A DNA stretch of 64,000 bases from contig CP026511.1 of the NCBI GenBank assembly GCA_004010935.1, forward strand, positions 4,154,001 to 4,218,000, in the 5' to 3' direction. Under the pieces are notes generated by a model that saw only the letters and a list, made by a program, of their open reading frames with translations, made no database searches and was not told the DNA's origin. Source of the DNA: Pseudomonadaceae bacterium SI-3. GTDB lineage: Bacteria > Pseudomonadota > Gammaproteobacteria > Pseudomonadales > Pseudomonadaceae. Of the stretch, positions 37,958 through 47,271 are shown in pieces (positions within the stretch are counted from its first letter, which is position 1; every line of letters begins with the position of its first letter). The position numbers and the translations under genes are program-made.

Positions 37958-40633
37958 ATGAAAATACATACCGATGCCGCCAGCCGTTTGGCGACCGAGG
38001 TTGTGACGCAGTTGCCAGTGCCTTCGAGGCTGGGCATGCTGCGCTTCGAGCGTTTGAATGAATCCAGCTGGGCGCTGCTGTTTCTAGACCCTGCCTGCGA
38101 ACGTTATCTAGGCCAGCCCGCGCAGGATCTCTGTTCCCTGATCGACTCGCCTTACGCCAGCCTCATGGAACCGCAGGTTCGCCTTAAGCTTCATGACGTT
38201 GTGCAAGCCCAGCTCGCAACGCTGGGCCACTATTCCATCCGGTATTGCCTGCACACCTGCGGTGGGCCGTTGGATATGTTGGAAATCGGTGAACTCTGCC
38301 AGCAGTATGGTCGAGATCTGGTCCGCGGCTACCTGATTGTCGAACCCCATGCAGCGGAAGCCTCCCCTGCGCTGGAAGCCGAAAATGCGAAGCTGCGGTC
38401 GACCCTGGAGTTTTATCAGCAGGCCCAGGATGAGCACCTCGAACACCTGATCCGCTCCCGTGCGCAGCAGAGTCTGATTGTGCGCCTGGCCCGGCACCGG
38501 TACAGCGCAGCCGACCCGCAGCTCGAGGCCGCCCAGCTGATCACCCAAGCCGCCAGCGAAGCCTACGGGATAGCACGCGCGTCGATATGGCATTTGAAGG
38601 GTAATCATCTAGAAGCCATCGCCGCCTACTGTCGCGATAGTGGCAGCCTCGAATACCCCTCATCGTTGGAAATGTCGGGCTGTCCGCGTTATATGGAGGC
38701 GCTGCACAGGGGGCGAGTGATCGATGTGCAAAACATCGCCGAAGACGCCCGGACCGTGGAACTTGCGCAAGCTTTTTTCAAACCACGGGGTATCACGTCG
38801 ATCCTTGACGCAACGATACGGGTTGGTGGTGAGGTGTTTGGCGTGCTCTGTCTAGAACACTCCGGTTGCGTCAGAATCTGGCATGCCGACGAGGTGGCGT
38901 TCGCTGGTGAACTGGCCGATCAGTATGCGCAGGTGCTAGCCAATCAGCAGCGCGTCAGTGCGACTTACACATTGCACCTCTTCCAGCGCGCGGTCGAACA
39001 GAGTGCTAGCGCGTTCATCCTGGTCGATCGTGATGGCATCGTCGAGTACGTGAATCCGAGCTTCACCTCTATCACTCAGTTTTCAGCCGATGAGGTCCGG
39101 GGCCGTCGCCTAGCCGAGCTTACCGCCTTGGAAAACCTCAGCGAATTGCTGTTCGATACCTCGTCGGCCTTGTCGCAGAGCAACAGCTGGCAGGGTGAAT
39201 TTCGCAGCCGCCGAAAGAATCTTGAGCCCTACTGGGGGCAGTTGTCGATTTCCAAGGTGTTCGGTGAGAGCGGTGAACTCACGCACTACATCGGCATTTA
39301 CGAAGACATCACGCAGAGCAAGTTGGCGCAGCAGCACATCGAGCGCCTGGCCTATACCGATAACCTGACCAGCCTCGGAAATCGGCCGTTTTTCATTCGC
39401 AGCATCGAAGAGCGCTTCGCCACCAACAAAGAACCGCAGCTGTGTTTGTTGCTGGTGGACATCGACAATTTCAAGCGCATCAATGACAGTCTTGGACACC
39501 AGACCGGCGACAAATTGCTGGCCAGCCTGGCTCGGCGTCTACGCAATAGCCTCAACCGAGACAGTGTGCTTGCACGCTTCGCCAGCAACGAGTTCGCCCT
39601 CCTGCTCGACAACATGGACCTGGAAGAAGGCCGGCTCCTGGCGCATCAAGTGCTGCGCATCCTCGACAAACCCCTGTTCGTCGACAAACAGCTGATCAGC
39701 GTCAGCGCCTCCCTGGGCCTGGCCTGTTCGCCGCTGCATGGCCGCGATCCCGAGACGCTGATGAAACACGCTGGCCAAGCCCTGCATAAAGCCAAGGCCA
39801 ACGGCAAGAATCAGGTCCAGGTGTTTACCGAAGCCTTGCACGCCGAGGCCAACTACAAGCTATTCGTCGAAAACAATCTGCGCCGTGCGCTGGTGCAGAA
39901 TGAGCTAGAAGTCTTCTATCAACCCAAGCTCTGCCTGCGCAGCGGTCGGCTGCAGGGACTGGAAGCGCTGCTGCGCTGGAACCACCCGGAAAAAGGCATG
40001 ATCCGCCCTGACCAATTCATCGGCGTTGCCGAGGAAACCGGGCTGATCATCCCGATAGGCAAGTGGGTAGCACGGGAGGCCTGTCGAATGGGCCTGCAGC
40101 TCGCAGCGCTGGGCATCGGCAATCCCCAGGTCGCGATCAACCTGTCGCCCAAACAATTTTCGGATCCCGACCTGGTCGGCTCAATCGCCGCCATTCTTTC
40201 CGAAGAGCAGCTACCACCCGACCGTCTTGAGCTGGAGCTGACTGAGAGCCTACTGCTCGAAGCGACCGAAGAGACCCGCCAGCAACTGATAGGGCTTAAG
40301 GCACTCGGGGTCACCCTGGCAATGGATGACTTCGGTACCGGTTATTCGTCGTTGAGCTATCTGAAGAAATTTCCCATCGATGTAATCAAAATCGACCGCA
40401 GCTTTATCAAGGACATCCCGGACAACCAGGACGATATCGAGATCACCTCAGCCGTTATCGCCATGGCCCGCAACCTCAATCTCAAGGTGGTTGCGGAAGG
40501 TATCGAGACAGTAGAACAACTGACCTTCCTACGCCATCAGCGCTGCGATATCGGGCAGGGTTACCTGTTCGACAAGCCCATCCCCGGCGACCAGCTACTG
40601 ACCTCGCTACGCCGATACCCGCACTGGCTCTAA
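37958..40633 (+). CDS. dipA: c-di-GMP phosphodiesterase, GAF-PAS-GGDEF(degenerate)-EAL (DipA-type)
   Basis: 891 residues. Order: an N-terminal sensory region (about 1-125), a short coiled coil, a GAF domain (about 180-340), a PAS domain (about 345-460), a GGDEF domain (about 465-625) whose signature is ASNEF in LARFASNEFALLL, and a full EAL domain (about 640-885). The EAL domain keeps LEALLRWNHPEKG, NLSPKQF, LELTESLL, DDFGTGYSSLSYLKKFPID and VVAEGIET. The catalytic set therefore predicts c-di-GMP hydrolysis without synthesis, as in P. aeruginosa DipA/PA5017, which is also next to msrA. Soluble, no membrane segments. Confidence 0.9.
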   Translation: MKIHTDAASRLATEVVTQLPVPSRLGMLRFERLNESSWALLFLDPACERYLGQPAQDLCSLIDSPYASLMEPQVRLKLHDVVQAQLATLGHYSIRYCLHTCGGPLDMLEIGELCQQYGRDLVRGYLIVEPHAAEASPALEAENAKLRSTLEFYQQAQDEHLEHLIRSRAQQSLIVRLARHRYSAADPQLEAAQLITQAASEAYGIARASIWHLKGNHLEAIAAYCRDSGSLEYPSSLEMSGCPRYMEALHRGRVIDVQNIAEDARTVELAQAFFKPRGITSILDATIRVGGEVFGVLCLEHSGCVRIWHADEVAFAGELADQYAQVLANQQRVSATYTLHLFQRAVEQSASAFILVDRDGIVEYVNPSFTSITQFSADEVRGRRLAELTALENLSELLFDTSSALSQSNSWQGEFRSRRKNLEPYWGQLSISKVFGESGELTHYIGIYEDITQSKLAQQHIERLAYTDNLTSLGNRPFFIRSIEERFATNKEPQLCLLLVDIDNFKRINDSLGHQTGDKLLASLARRLRNSLNRDSVLARFASNEFALLLDNMDLEEGRLLAHQVLRILDKPLFVDKQLISVSASLGLACSPLHGRDPETLMKHAGQALHKAKANGKNQVQVFTEALHAEANYKLFVENNLRRALVQNELEVFYQPKLCLRSGRLQGLEALLRWNHPEKGMIRPDQFIGVAEETGLIIPIGKWVAREACRMGLQLAALGIGNPQVAINLSPKQFSDPDLVGSIAAILSEEQLPPDRLELELTESLLLEATEETRQQLIGLKALGVTLAMDDFGTGYSSLSYLKKFPIDVIKIDRSFIKDIPDNQDDIEITSAVIAMARNLNLKVVAEGIETVEQLTFLRHQRCDIGQGYLFDKPIPGDQLLTSLRRYPHWL

Positions 40634-40727
40634 CGGTCTGCGCCTACCGTCCGGGCACATGCGCGTTGGATTTGTCAGCTTGGTAGCCTAGGCTAGCTGA
40701 AAACACGCCCCAGGCTCGAGGACCACA

Positions 40728-41375
40728 ATGACCCTGCGCTCGCAAATTCTCGTTCATAAACAAGCGCTACCCGATGCAGGACAAGCCCTGCCCGGACGCG
40801 CCACGCCAGTCCCGGTACCCGCAGCTCACTTCGTCAGCGGTAACCCGCTGCAGCCCCCTTTCCCGGAGCACCTGCAGCAGGCGATGTTTGCAATGGGTTG
40901 TTTCTGGGGGGCCGAACGCCGCTTTTGGGAGCATCCAGGTGTATGGACTACCGCGGTGGTCTATGCCGGAGGGCACACGCCAAACCCCACCTACGAAGAA
41001 GTCTGTTCCGGTCTTACAGGGCACACCGAAGCCGTGCTGGTGGTGTTTGACCCACAACAGATTTCTTACGACGACCTGCTCAGGCTGTTCTGGGAGGCGC
41101 ACAACCCGACCCAAGGCATGCGCCAAGGCAACGACATCGGCACCCAGTATCGCTCGGCAATCTACTGCTTTAGCGCCACGGAACTCGAAATGGCGCGCGA
41201 TAGCGAAGCGCGCTTCCAGACAGAGCTGAACAAGCACGGGCTTGGAGGCATCACCACGGAAATCGCCGACCTACCGGCTTTCTACTACGCAGAGGCCTAT
41301 CACCAGCAATATTTGGCGAAGAACCCTGGCGGATACTGTGGCCTTGGAGGCACAGGCGTCTGCATGCCAGCCTGA
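40728..41375 (+). CDS. msrA: peptide methionine sulfoxide reductase A
   Basis: Reduces S-methionine sulfoxide. 215 residues with the nucleophile Cys58 in [11 protein letters not shown] and C-terminal resolving cysteines in [14 protein letters not shown]. The N-terminal 50-residue extension with [15 protein letters not shown] is that of the long pseudomonad/E. coli form. It lies 94 bp after the DipA-type gene. A TTGGAT-17-TAGGCT pair at 40666-40694 might be its promoter. Confidence 0.96.
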   Translation: MTLRSQILVHKQALPDAGQALPGRATPVPVPAAHFVSGNPLQPPFPEHLQQAMFAMGCFWGAERRFWEHPGVWTTAVVYAGGHTPNPTYEEVCSGLTGHTEAVLVVFDPQQISYDDLLRLFWEAHNPTQGMRQGNDIGTQYRSAIYCFSATELEMARDSEARFQTELNKHGLGGITTEIADLPAFYYAEAYHQQYLAKNPGGYCGLGGTGVCMPA

Positions 41376-41580
41376 AAACTGCACTGCGTCGATGCTGGGG
41401 CTAATCAGACGCTAGGGGAGGCAAGCACAGCCTACTCATGTCTTTTGCGGTGGCGTTGCGCCCGGACAGCTTCCCCAGCTTGTCCGCGCTCCGCCAACTT
41501 CATCTGGATCGAGCCGCAAAGCCGCCGCGGCACACAGACATCCATCTACCGGCCCGTAACGCCTGGCTTCTCTGCCCTTT

Positions 41581-41710
41581 AAAAAGAAAACCCCGCCGAA
41601 GCGGGGCCTTTGCAGACTGAAACTGACATCCGTGACTTACGCCTTCCTAGCGTCGTTCCGCTACGCGTCCGTTTTGTGTCTAAAGCGCTTCCCTACGCGG
41701 CGTCCATGGC
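41581..41710 (-). ncRNA. candidate Rsm-family (RsmX/Y/Z-like) regulatory RNA
   Basis: About 125-130 nt on the minus strand. Six GGA triplets, centred at 41704, 41691, 41669, 41658, 41646 and 41630, have ANGGA-like contexts (TAGGGAAG, ACGGACG, GCGGAAC, TAGGAAG, ACGGATG). Several fall in predicted hairpin loops, for example TAGCG-GAACGA-CGCTA. The 3' end is CCCCGC-TTCG-GCGGGG followed by TTTTCTTTTT (41581-41606). A GacA box is centred about 65 bp upstream of the estimated start; the 5' end near 41710 is set by a weak TAGTCT -10 at 41717-41722. Such RNAs sequester RsmA/CsrA. Which paralogue it is cannot be told. Confidence 0.78.
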
Positions 41711-41765
41711 GGCAAAGACTACCGATCGGCCTGGAAAACCTGTAGTAGCAGTTCGCACCACGGCT

Positions 41766-41783
41766 TGTAAGCATTCACTTACG
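41766..41783 (-). promoter_or_regulatory. GacA upstream activating sequence
   Basis: On the plus strand TGTAAG-CATTCA-CTTACG, 11 of 12 bases of the GacA consensus TGTAAG-N6-CTTACA. It lies upstream of the Rsm-like RNA on the minus strand at the expected distance. A weaker copy, TGTAAG-CAATTG-ACTACA, is at 41808-41825. Confidence 0.8.
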
Positions 41784-41914
41784 CACGAACCCTGCCTTGG
41801 TCCCGCGTGTAAGCAATTGACTACAAGCGATGCAGATCTATGACTGAACTGGTGGCGCATTGTTCCCTAAAGATGGCTAATTAATTTCATTATGCCTTCA
41901 CGGATGGATCTCTC

Positions 41915-43693
41915 TTAGAACTGCGCAGCATCGAGCAGATACAACGATTCGCTGCCGGCTCGGACCGAGGCGCTCAACGAGTGAATGCGAGGCAACAGAC
42001 GTGCGAAATAAAACCGCGCTGTGCCGAGCTTGCTGGCGTAGAAATCGTCTTGCTTTTCCTTGCCCAGCGCGGCTTCTGCCATTCTCGCCCACATATAGGC
42101 GTAGGCCGTGTAACCGAACACATGCAGGTATTCGACCGAGGCCGCGCCGATCTCGTTAGGGTTGCGCTTTGCGCTATCGATGACGAAGGCTGTGAGTCCA
42201 TCGAGACTCTCCAATGCCGCCTTCAGTGGAACAGTGAACTCACCAAGCTCACTGCCCGCAGCCGCACAGTAGCTTCGGATTTCCTCCGCAAACGCGTTGT
42301 ACAGCTCGCCACCACTGCCCACCACCTTGCGTCCGAGCAGGTCCAGCGCCTGGATGCCGTTGGTGCCTTCGTAGATCTGGGTGATCCGACAGTCGCGGAC
42401 CAGTTGCTCCTGCCCCCACTCCCGGATGAAGCCGTGGCCACCGAAGATCTGCTGACCATGGACAGTGGTTTCCAAACCCATGTCGGTGAGGAAGGCTTTG
42501 GCCACCGGCGTCAGCAGAGCCACCTGCGCCTCGGCACGCTGACGTGCTTCGGCATCATCACCGAACTTGGCGATGTCCAGCTGCAGGGCGACATAGCTGG
42601 AGAAGGCGCGCCCGCCTTCGTTCAGCGCTTTCATGGTCAGCAGCATGCGGCGCACGTCTGGATGCACGATGATCGGATCGGCGGCCTTGTCTTGCGATAC
42701 CGGCCCCGTCGGAGCGCGGCTCTGGATGCGCTCACGGGCGTACTCGATGGCACTCTGGTAAGAACGCTCGCCGGTGGAGAGCCCTTGGATGCCAACGCCC
42801 AGACGCTCGTAGTTCATCATGGTGAACATGGCGGCCAGTCCCTTGTTGGGCTCGCCGACCATCCAGCCCGTGGCGCCGTCGAAGTTCATCACGCAGGTGG
42901 CTGATGCCTGGATACCCATCTTGTGCTCGATGGAGCCGCAGCTCAGGCTGTTGCGCTCACCCAGGCTGCCGTCTTCATTGACCATCACCTTGGGCACCAG
43001 GAACAGCGAGATACCGCGCGAGCCGGCCGGTGCGTCGGGGAGCTTGGCCAATACCAGATGGATGATGTTATCGGTGAGATCGTGCTCGCCGCCGGTGATG
43101 AATATCTTGGTGCCGCTGACCTTGTAAGAGCCATCCGCCTGAGGCTCCGCCTTGGTTCGGATGATGCCCAAATCGGTCCCGGCGTGGGGCTCGGTCAGGC
43201 ACATGGAACCGGACCAGACACCGGCATACATGTTTGGCAGGTACTTCTGCTTCAGCTCTTCGCTGGCATGGGCGTAGATTGACAGGCAGGCTCCGGAAGT
43301 CAGCATTGGGTAGAGACCGAACGCCAAACTGGCAGAGTTCATCATTTCCTCGACCTGCGCCGAGATCGCTTTCGGCATGCCCATGCCGCCGTAGGCTGGG
43401 TCGCCGCCTACACCGACCCAGCCGCCTTCGGCGTAAAGGCGGTAGGCCTCTGGGTATCCAGCCGGAGTGGCTACCACGCCGTCGACCCAGCGACAGCCTT
43501 CCTCGTCACCGCTGCGGTTGAGCGGTGCGATGGAATTCGCTGTGATCTTGCCGGCCTCCTCGAGGATGGCTTCGGCGGTTTCCGCATCAACGACTTCCGC
43601 CAACGCTGGCATCGTCTGCCAGAGCTTCGGGGCGTCGAAGACTTCATTTAGGACGAAACGCATATCGCGCAGGGGTGCTTTGTAGTCAGCCAT
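41915..43693 (-). CDS. acyl-CoA dehydrogenase, long (about 600-residue) type
   Basis: 592 residues, first of three paralogues in this region. Acyl-CoA dehydrogenase N-terminal, middle and C-terminal domains plus a C-terminal extension typical of this family. Flavin/substrate motifs are MCLTEPHAGTDLGIIRTKAE and GTKIFITGGEHDLTD; the catalytic Glu is in [20 protein letters not shown]. The start [18 protein letters not shown] is shared by all three. Catalyses the first dehydrogenation of fatty acyl-CoA with FAD; chain length unknown. It ends 205 bp upstream of the Rsm-like RNA, in the same orientation. Confidence 0.93.
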   Translation of the reverse strand: MADYKAPLRDMRFVLNEVFDAPKLWQTMPALAEVVDAETAEAILEEAGKITANSIAPLNRSGDEEGCRWVDGVVATPAGYPEAYRLYAEGGWVGVGGDPAYGGMGMPKAISAQVEEMMNSASLAFGLYPMLTSGACLSIYAHASEELKQKYLPNMYAGVWSGSMCLTEPHAGTDLGIIRTKAEPQADGSYKVSGTKIFITGGEHDLTDNIIHLVLAKLPDAPAGSRGISLFLVPKVMVNEDGSLGERNSLSCGSIEHKMGIQASATCVMNFDGATGWMVGEPNKGLAAMFTMMNYERLGVGIQGLSTGERSYQSAIEYARERIQSRAPTGPVSQDKAADPIIVHPDVRRMLLTMKALNEGGRAFSSYVALQLDIAKFGDDAEARQRAEAQVALLTPVAKAFLTDMGLETTVHGQQIFGGHGFIREWGQEQLVRDCRITQIYEGTNGIQALDLLGRKVVGSGGELYNAFAEEIRSYCAAAGSELGEFTVPLKAALESLDGLTAFVIDSAKRNPNEIGAASVEYLHVFGYTAYAYMWARMAEAALGKEKQDDFYASKLGTARFYFARLLPRIHSLSASVRAGSESLYLLDAAQF

Positions 43694-43872
43694 GAAAAAG
43701 ACCTCGCAGAAAACATCTCACCCGGCCGATTGGCCGCAGCAGTTTCGCGAGTCTAACTGAAGACCAATCAGCGCCCGAAGCGTCTTTAAATGACTGACCG
43801 GTTCTCACTTCGACACTACAGGCCGCCACGCTTGCTCGCCCGGAATCCACAAGCCGCGACTGAGATCGCCCA

Positions 43873-43897
43873 CAAAAAAGCCCGCACGAGGCGGGCT
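43873..43897 (-). terminator. intrinsic terminator after the second acyl-CoA dehydrogenase
   Basis: Read on the minus strand, AGCCCGC-CTCGT-GCGGGCT is followed by TTTTTTG, starting 17 bp after the stop of the gene at 43914. It separates the second and first paralogues. Confidence 0.88.
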
Positions 43898-43913
43898 GTA
43901 AATTACCGGAGGG

Positions 43914-45707
43914 TCAGAAAGCGAATTGGTCAGCGGCCAGCTTCATCAGGCTTGCACTCCCGGCCTCGATGGCCGCTTTGTGGGCAGCGGTGCGCGGAAG
44001 CAGGCGAGCAAAGTAAAATTCGGCGGTGGTCAGCTTCGACTGGTAGAAAGCCGTGTCGCTGCCCGCCTCGTCCAGCTTGCTCTGAGCCACCACAGCCATG
44101 CGCAGCCAGAAATAGCCCAGGATCAGGTAACCGCAGTACATCAGGTAGTCCACCGAGGCTGCACCGACTTCGTCGGGATTCTTCATCGCTGCCATACCGA
44201 TTCGTGTGGTGATCTCGCCCAGCTCACGATTGAGGCCAGCCAGTTGTGTCACGTATTGCTGCAGCTGAGGATGCTGCCCGTTGGCCTCGCAGAACTTGTG
44301 CACCTGCTTGGTGAAACCGAGCATCAGCTTGCCCTGGCTGCCCAGTACCTTGCGCCCCAGCAGATCGAGCGCCTGGATGCCGTTGGTGCCCTCATAGATC
44401 GGGGCGATGCGGCAATCACGCACGAGCTGCTCCATACCCCACTCTCGGATATAGCCGTGGCCGCCAAACACCTGCATGCCGAGGTTAGTCACCTCCAGCC
44501 CGGTTTCGGTCATGAAGGCCTTACAGATCGGCGTGAGGAAGGCGAGCAGGTCCTCGGCTTCCTTGCGCTTGTCGGCGTCGGGGCTGTGTATCTGATCGAG
44601 CAACTGTGCGGTGAAGTACGCCAGGGCACGGTTGCCCTCGTTGAAAGCCTTCATCGTCAATAGCATGCGCCGCACATCAGGGTGCACGATGATCGGGTCG
44701 GCCGCTTTCTCAGGAAACTTCGCGCCGGTCAGCGCACGCATTTGCAAACGCTCGTTGGCGTACTGGATCGCGCCCTGAAAGCTCGCCTCGCCACTGCATA
44801 GCCCCTGCATGCCAGTACCCAGCCGGGCATGGTTCATCATCGTGAACATGCAGTTGAGACCTTTGTTGGGCTCACCGATGAGGAAACCCGTGGCGCCGTC
44901 GAAGTTGATGACGCAGGTCGCCGAGGCCTTGATCCCCATCTTGTGCTCGATGGAGCCGCAGGCAACAGCATTGCGCTCGCCCGCTTCGCCGGCGGCATCA
45001 GGCAGGAACTTAGGCACGATGAACAGCGAAATCCCCTTGGTGCCAGCCGGGGCATCGGGGAGTTTGGCCAGAACCAGATGCACGATGTTCTCGCTCATGT
45101 CGTGCTCGCCGGCCGAGATGAAGATCTTCGTGCCGCTGATCGCGTAGCTGCCGTCAGCCTGCGGTACCGCGCGAGTCTTGATGATCCCCAGATCCGTGCC
45201 GCAGTGGGATTCGGTGAGGCACATGGTGCCGGTCCAGCGGCCCTCGGTCATCCGGGTCAGGTAGGCTTGTTTCTGCTCATCGGTGCCGTGAGCCCCGATT
45301 GCGGCCATGGCACCATGGGTCAGTCCGGGATACATACCAAAGGAGGTGTTCGCCGAGCCGACCATCTCGCCAACGACCAGCCCCAGCGAGTGCGGCAGGC
45401 CCTGTCCGCCATAGGCAGGATCCGAGGCCAGCCCCATCCAGCCACCTTCGGCGTACTGCGCGAAGGCCTCCTTGAAGCCTTTCGGGGTGACGACCACGCC
45501 GTCATCGAAATGGCACCCCTCCTCGTCACCGCTGCGGTTGAGCGGCGCCAGAACCTGTTCGCAGAACTTGGCGCCCTCCTCGAGAATCGCGCTGACCGTG
45601 TCTGGCGTGGCGTCTTCGGCACCATTGGCCGCATAGCTGCCATGAAAGTCGAACACTTCGTCGATCAGGAAGCGCATATCGCGCAGGGGAGCTTTGTAAG
45701 CGGGCAT
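43914..45707 (-). CDS. acyl-CoA dehydrogenase, long type (second paralogue)
   Basis: 597 residues from ATG 45707, preceded by CTGGAGATCG; the in-frame extension upstream is not conserved in the paralogues. Same domain order as its neighbours, with [35 protein letters not shown] and the catalytic Glu in [20 protein letters not shown]. It has its own terminator at 43873-43897, so the first paralogue must be transcribed from its own promoter in 43694-43872. Confidence 0.93.
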   Translation of the reverse strand: MPAYKAPLRDMRFLIDEVFDFHGSYAANGAEDATPDTVSAILEEGAKFCEQVLAPLNRSGDEEGCHFDDGVVVTPKGFKEAFAQYAEGGWMGLASDPAYGGQGLPHSLGLVVGEMVGSANTSFGMYPGLTHGAMAAIGAHGTDEQKQAYLTRMTEGRWTGTMCLTESHCGTDLGIIKTRAVPQADGSYAISGTKIFISAGEHDMSENIVHLVLAKLPDAPAGTKGISLFIVPKFLPDAAGEAGERNAVACGSIEHKMGIKASATCVINFDGATGFLIGEPNKGLNCMFTMMNHARLGTGMQGLCSGEASFQGAIQYANERLQMRALTGAKFPEKAADPIIVHPDVRRMLLTMKAFNEGNRALAYFTAQLLDQIHSPDADKRKEAEDLLAFLTPICKAFMTETGLEVTNLGMQVFGGHGYIREWGMEQLVRDCRIAPIYEGTNGIQALDLLGRKVLGSQGKLMLGFTKQVHKFCEANGQHPQLQQYVTQLAGLNRELGEITTRIGMAAMKNPDEVGAASVDYLMYCGYLILGYFWLRMAVVAQSKLDEAGSDTAFYQSKLTTAEFYFARLLPRTAAHKAAIEAGSASLMKLAADQFAF

Positions 45708-45864
45708 ATCGATCTCCAGGACGGCACTGTGCATTGTTATGCCCGCCACGCTACTGGCAGATCGACCCGCTCGCCATCACATTGCAGGCGCTGAATGCGC
45801 CACCATAACCACCGGCTGCCCGACCGGTTCGCACGGCCAACGCCGGAAGGTTTTCAGCCGCGCG

Positions 45865-47202
45865 CTAAGCGTCGGTGGTCACCTCTTTCAACGTACGCAT
45901 TGCACCGCGGCGGTTCTCCCCATGCGCGCGGATGCAGTTACGCCCCGCTCCCTTGGCGCTATAGAGCGCCTGATCGGCCTTCTTAATGACCTCCTCGGGG
46001 CTGCGCTGCGTTATCAGTCGCTCGGCGACGCCGATACTGATGGTCACCGAGACCGCGGCTGCCGAAGCAACACCGCGGCGCTGCCGCCCCTGCTCCGCAT
46101 CCTTTGGCCGGCTGGACTTGTCACGCAACTGCAACGGATAACTCTCGACAGCCTGCCGTACGGCTTCCAGATGCGGCAGGCAATGCGTCAGATCACGCCC
46201 CGGAAATACCAACGCAAATTCTTCACCACCGTAACGATAGGCACGCCCACCGCCACCAACTTTGCGTAGCCGGCTTGCGACGAGGCGCAGTACCTCGTCA
46301 CCCACGTCGTGCCCATGGGTATCGTTGAAGGCCTTGAACCGATCCACGTCGGCCATCGCAATCACGTATTGACGGCCCAGACGCTGCAACCGCTCGTTAA
46401 GAGCACGACGGCCAGGCAGGCCGGTCAGCTCGTCACGGAAAGCCATCTGATAGGCCTCTTGTGCAATCGAAACCACCAGCACCAGCATCATCAAGCTGCT
46501 CAAGACGTTGAGTGCACCCGGACGACTGAATACCTGCGGCAGCATCAAGAACAGCCCTACCAGCGCAACCAACTGCGCCGCATGCACTGGTCGAGGCCGC
46601 CGTAGGTATTGCGCCAGCACTCCGAGTATCGCGATTAGAAATACTGGATAGGCCAGCTGGATCAATTGCAGCCAGTCGGCCTGCAATGACGGCCAGCGAA
46701 TCTCAGTCAGCCAGTCGAGCACACCCACGGGGAAGCGTCGCGCCAGAGCCAGCGCCAAGACCGACACAACAAACACAACAGCAAGCCGTGCCAGACCGTC
46801 CTGCAACAGATGTGCACGCTCTTGCCAAAGGGCATAGAGCCCATAGAGCGCCGGCAAAATCAGGCTACACAGGTGGAAGGTCAGCGCGGCCTCTGGCAGT
46901 AGCGAGCCCGTGAGCCGGTAGTGATCGACCTGGGTATCGAGTAGGAAATAGACGATATAAACCGTCAGCAGCAAAAAGGTCTCACGGACCCGGCCATAGG
47001 CGATGCAGAAGGCCCCCCCGAGCAACAGCAGCACGGTAGGCAGCACGTTGAACAGCGAAGTGAAGAACTCGTTCAGGGTAGGTTGACGCGCAGCCACAAG
47101 CCCTCCGGTCAACAACGCCAGGGGAGCATAGAAATGACTGAAGCGAGCAGGACTCAGACGGGGCACGGCGGCTCCGGTAACGGCCGTGAGGAAAGTAGGC
47201 AT
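45865..47202 (-). CDS. membrane-bound diguanylate cyclase
   Basis: 445 residues from ATG 47202 (MPTFLTAVTG); a GTG nine codons upstream is possible. About seven to eight hydrophobic segments occupy residues 25-260, then a GGDEF domain with RDELTGLPGRRALNERL, MADVDRFKAFNDTHGHDVGDEVLR and an intact active site YRYGGEEFALVFPGR. A region rich in Lys/Arg/Ser (KSSRPKDAEQGRQRR) interrupts the domain after the active site. No RxxD inhibitory site is obvious. Makes c-di-GMP. Sits between two acyl-CoA dehydrogenase genes, an order I do not recall from P. aeruginosa. Confidence 0.9.
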   Translation of the reverse strand: MPTFLTAVTGAAVPRLSPARFSHFYAPLALLTGGLVAARQPTLNEFFTSLFNVLPTVLLLLGGAFCIAYGRVRETFLLLTVYIVYFLLDTQVDHYRLTGSLLPEAALTFHLCSLILPALYGLYALWQERAHLLQDGLARLAVVFVVSVLALALARRFPVGVLDWLTEIRWPSLQADWLQLIQLAYPVFLIAILGVLAQYLRRPRPVHAAQLVALVGLFLMLPQVFSRPGALNVLSSLMMLVLVVSIAQEAYQMAFRDELTGLPGRRALNERLQRLGRQYVIAMADVDRFKAFNDTHGHDVGDEVLRLVASRLRKVGGGGRAYRYGGEEFALVFPGRDLTHCLPHLEAVRQAVESYPLQLRDKSSRPKDAEQGRQRRGVASAAAVSVTISIGVAERLITQRSPEEVIKKADQALYSAKGAGRNCIRAHGENRRGAMRTLKEVTTDA

Positions 47203-47271
47203 TCTGCCTGCACTTGGTGACAGGTTCACCTATAGGGGTGCAAAACAATGACTGGCATGGCGGAAAACAGG

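Larger units (their letters stand above)
41376..41914. other. 539-bp gap without protein genes, containing an sRNA locus
   Basis: No credible protein gene is seen. Minus-strand content: a GacA-type box, a short promoter region, a run of GGA motifs and a strong intrinsic terminator (see separate entries). 41376-41580 on the msrA side shows nothing recognisable. The gap also marks where the recalled P. aeruginosa order jumps from the PA5018 region to the PA0508 region. Confidence 0.7.

Noticed and set aside
37958..40633. Annotation of the GGDEF domain of the DipA-type protein as an active cyclase
   Set aside because: The signature is ASNEF, which lacks the glycines needed for GTP binding; only the EAL part is predicted active.
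41438..41620. 60-codon plus-strand frame after msrA
   Set aside because: No ribosome site at a usable distance, no recognisable product, and it runs through the terminator hairpin of the minus-strand RNA.
41766..41783. GTAAG/CTTAC inverted repeat read as a small terminator hairpin
   Set aside because: Five-base AT-containing stem without a T-run; it fits the GacA box far better.
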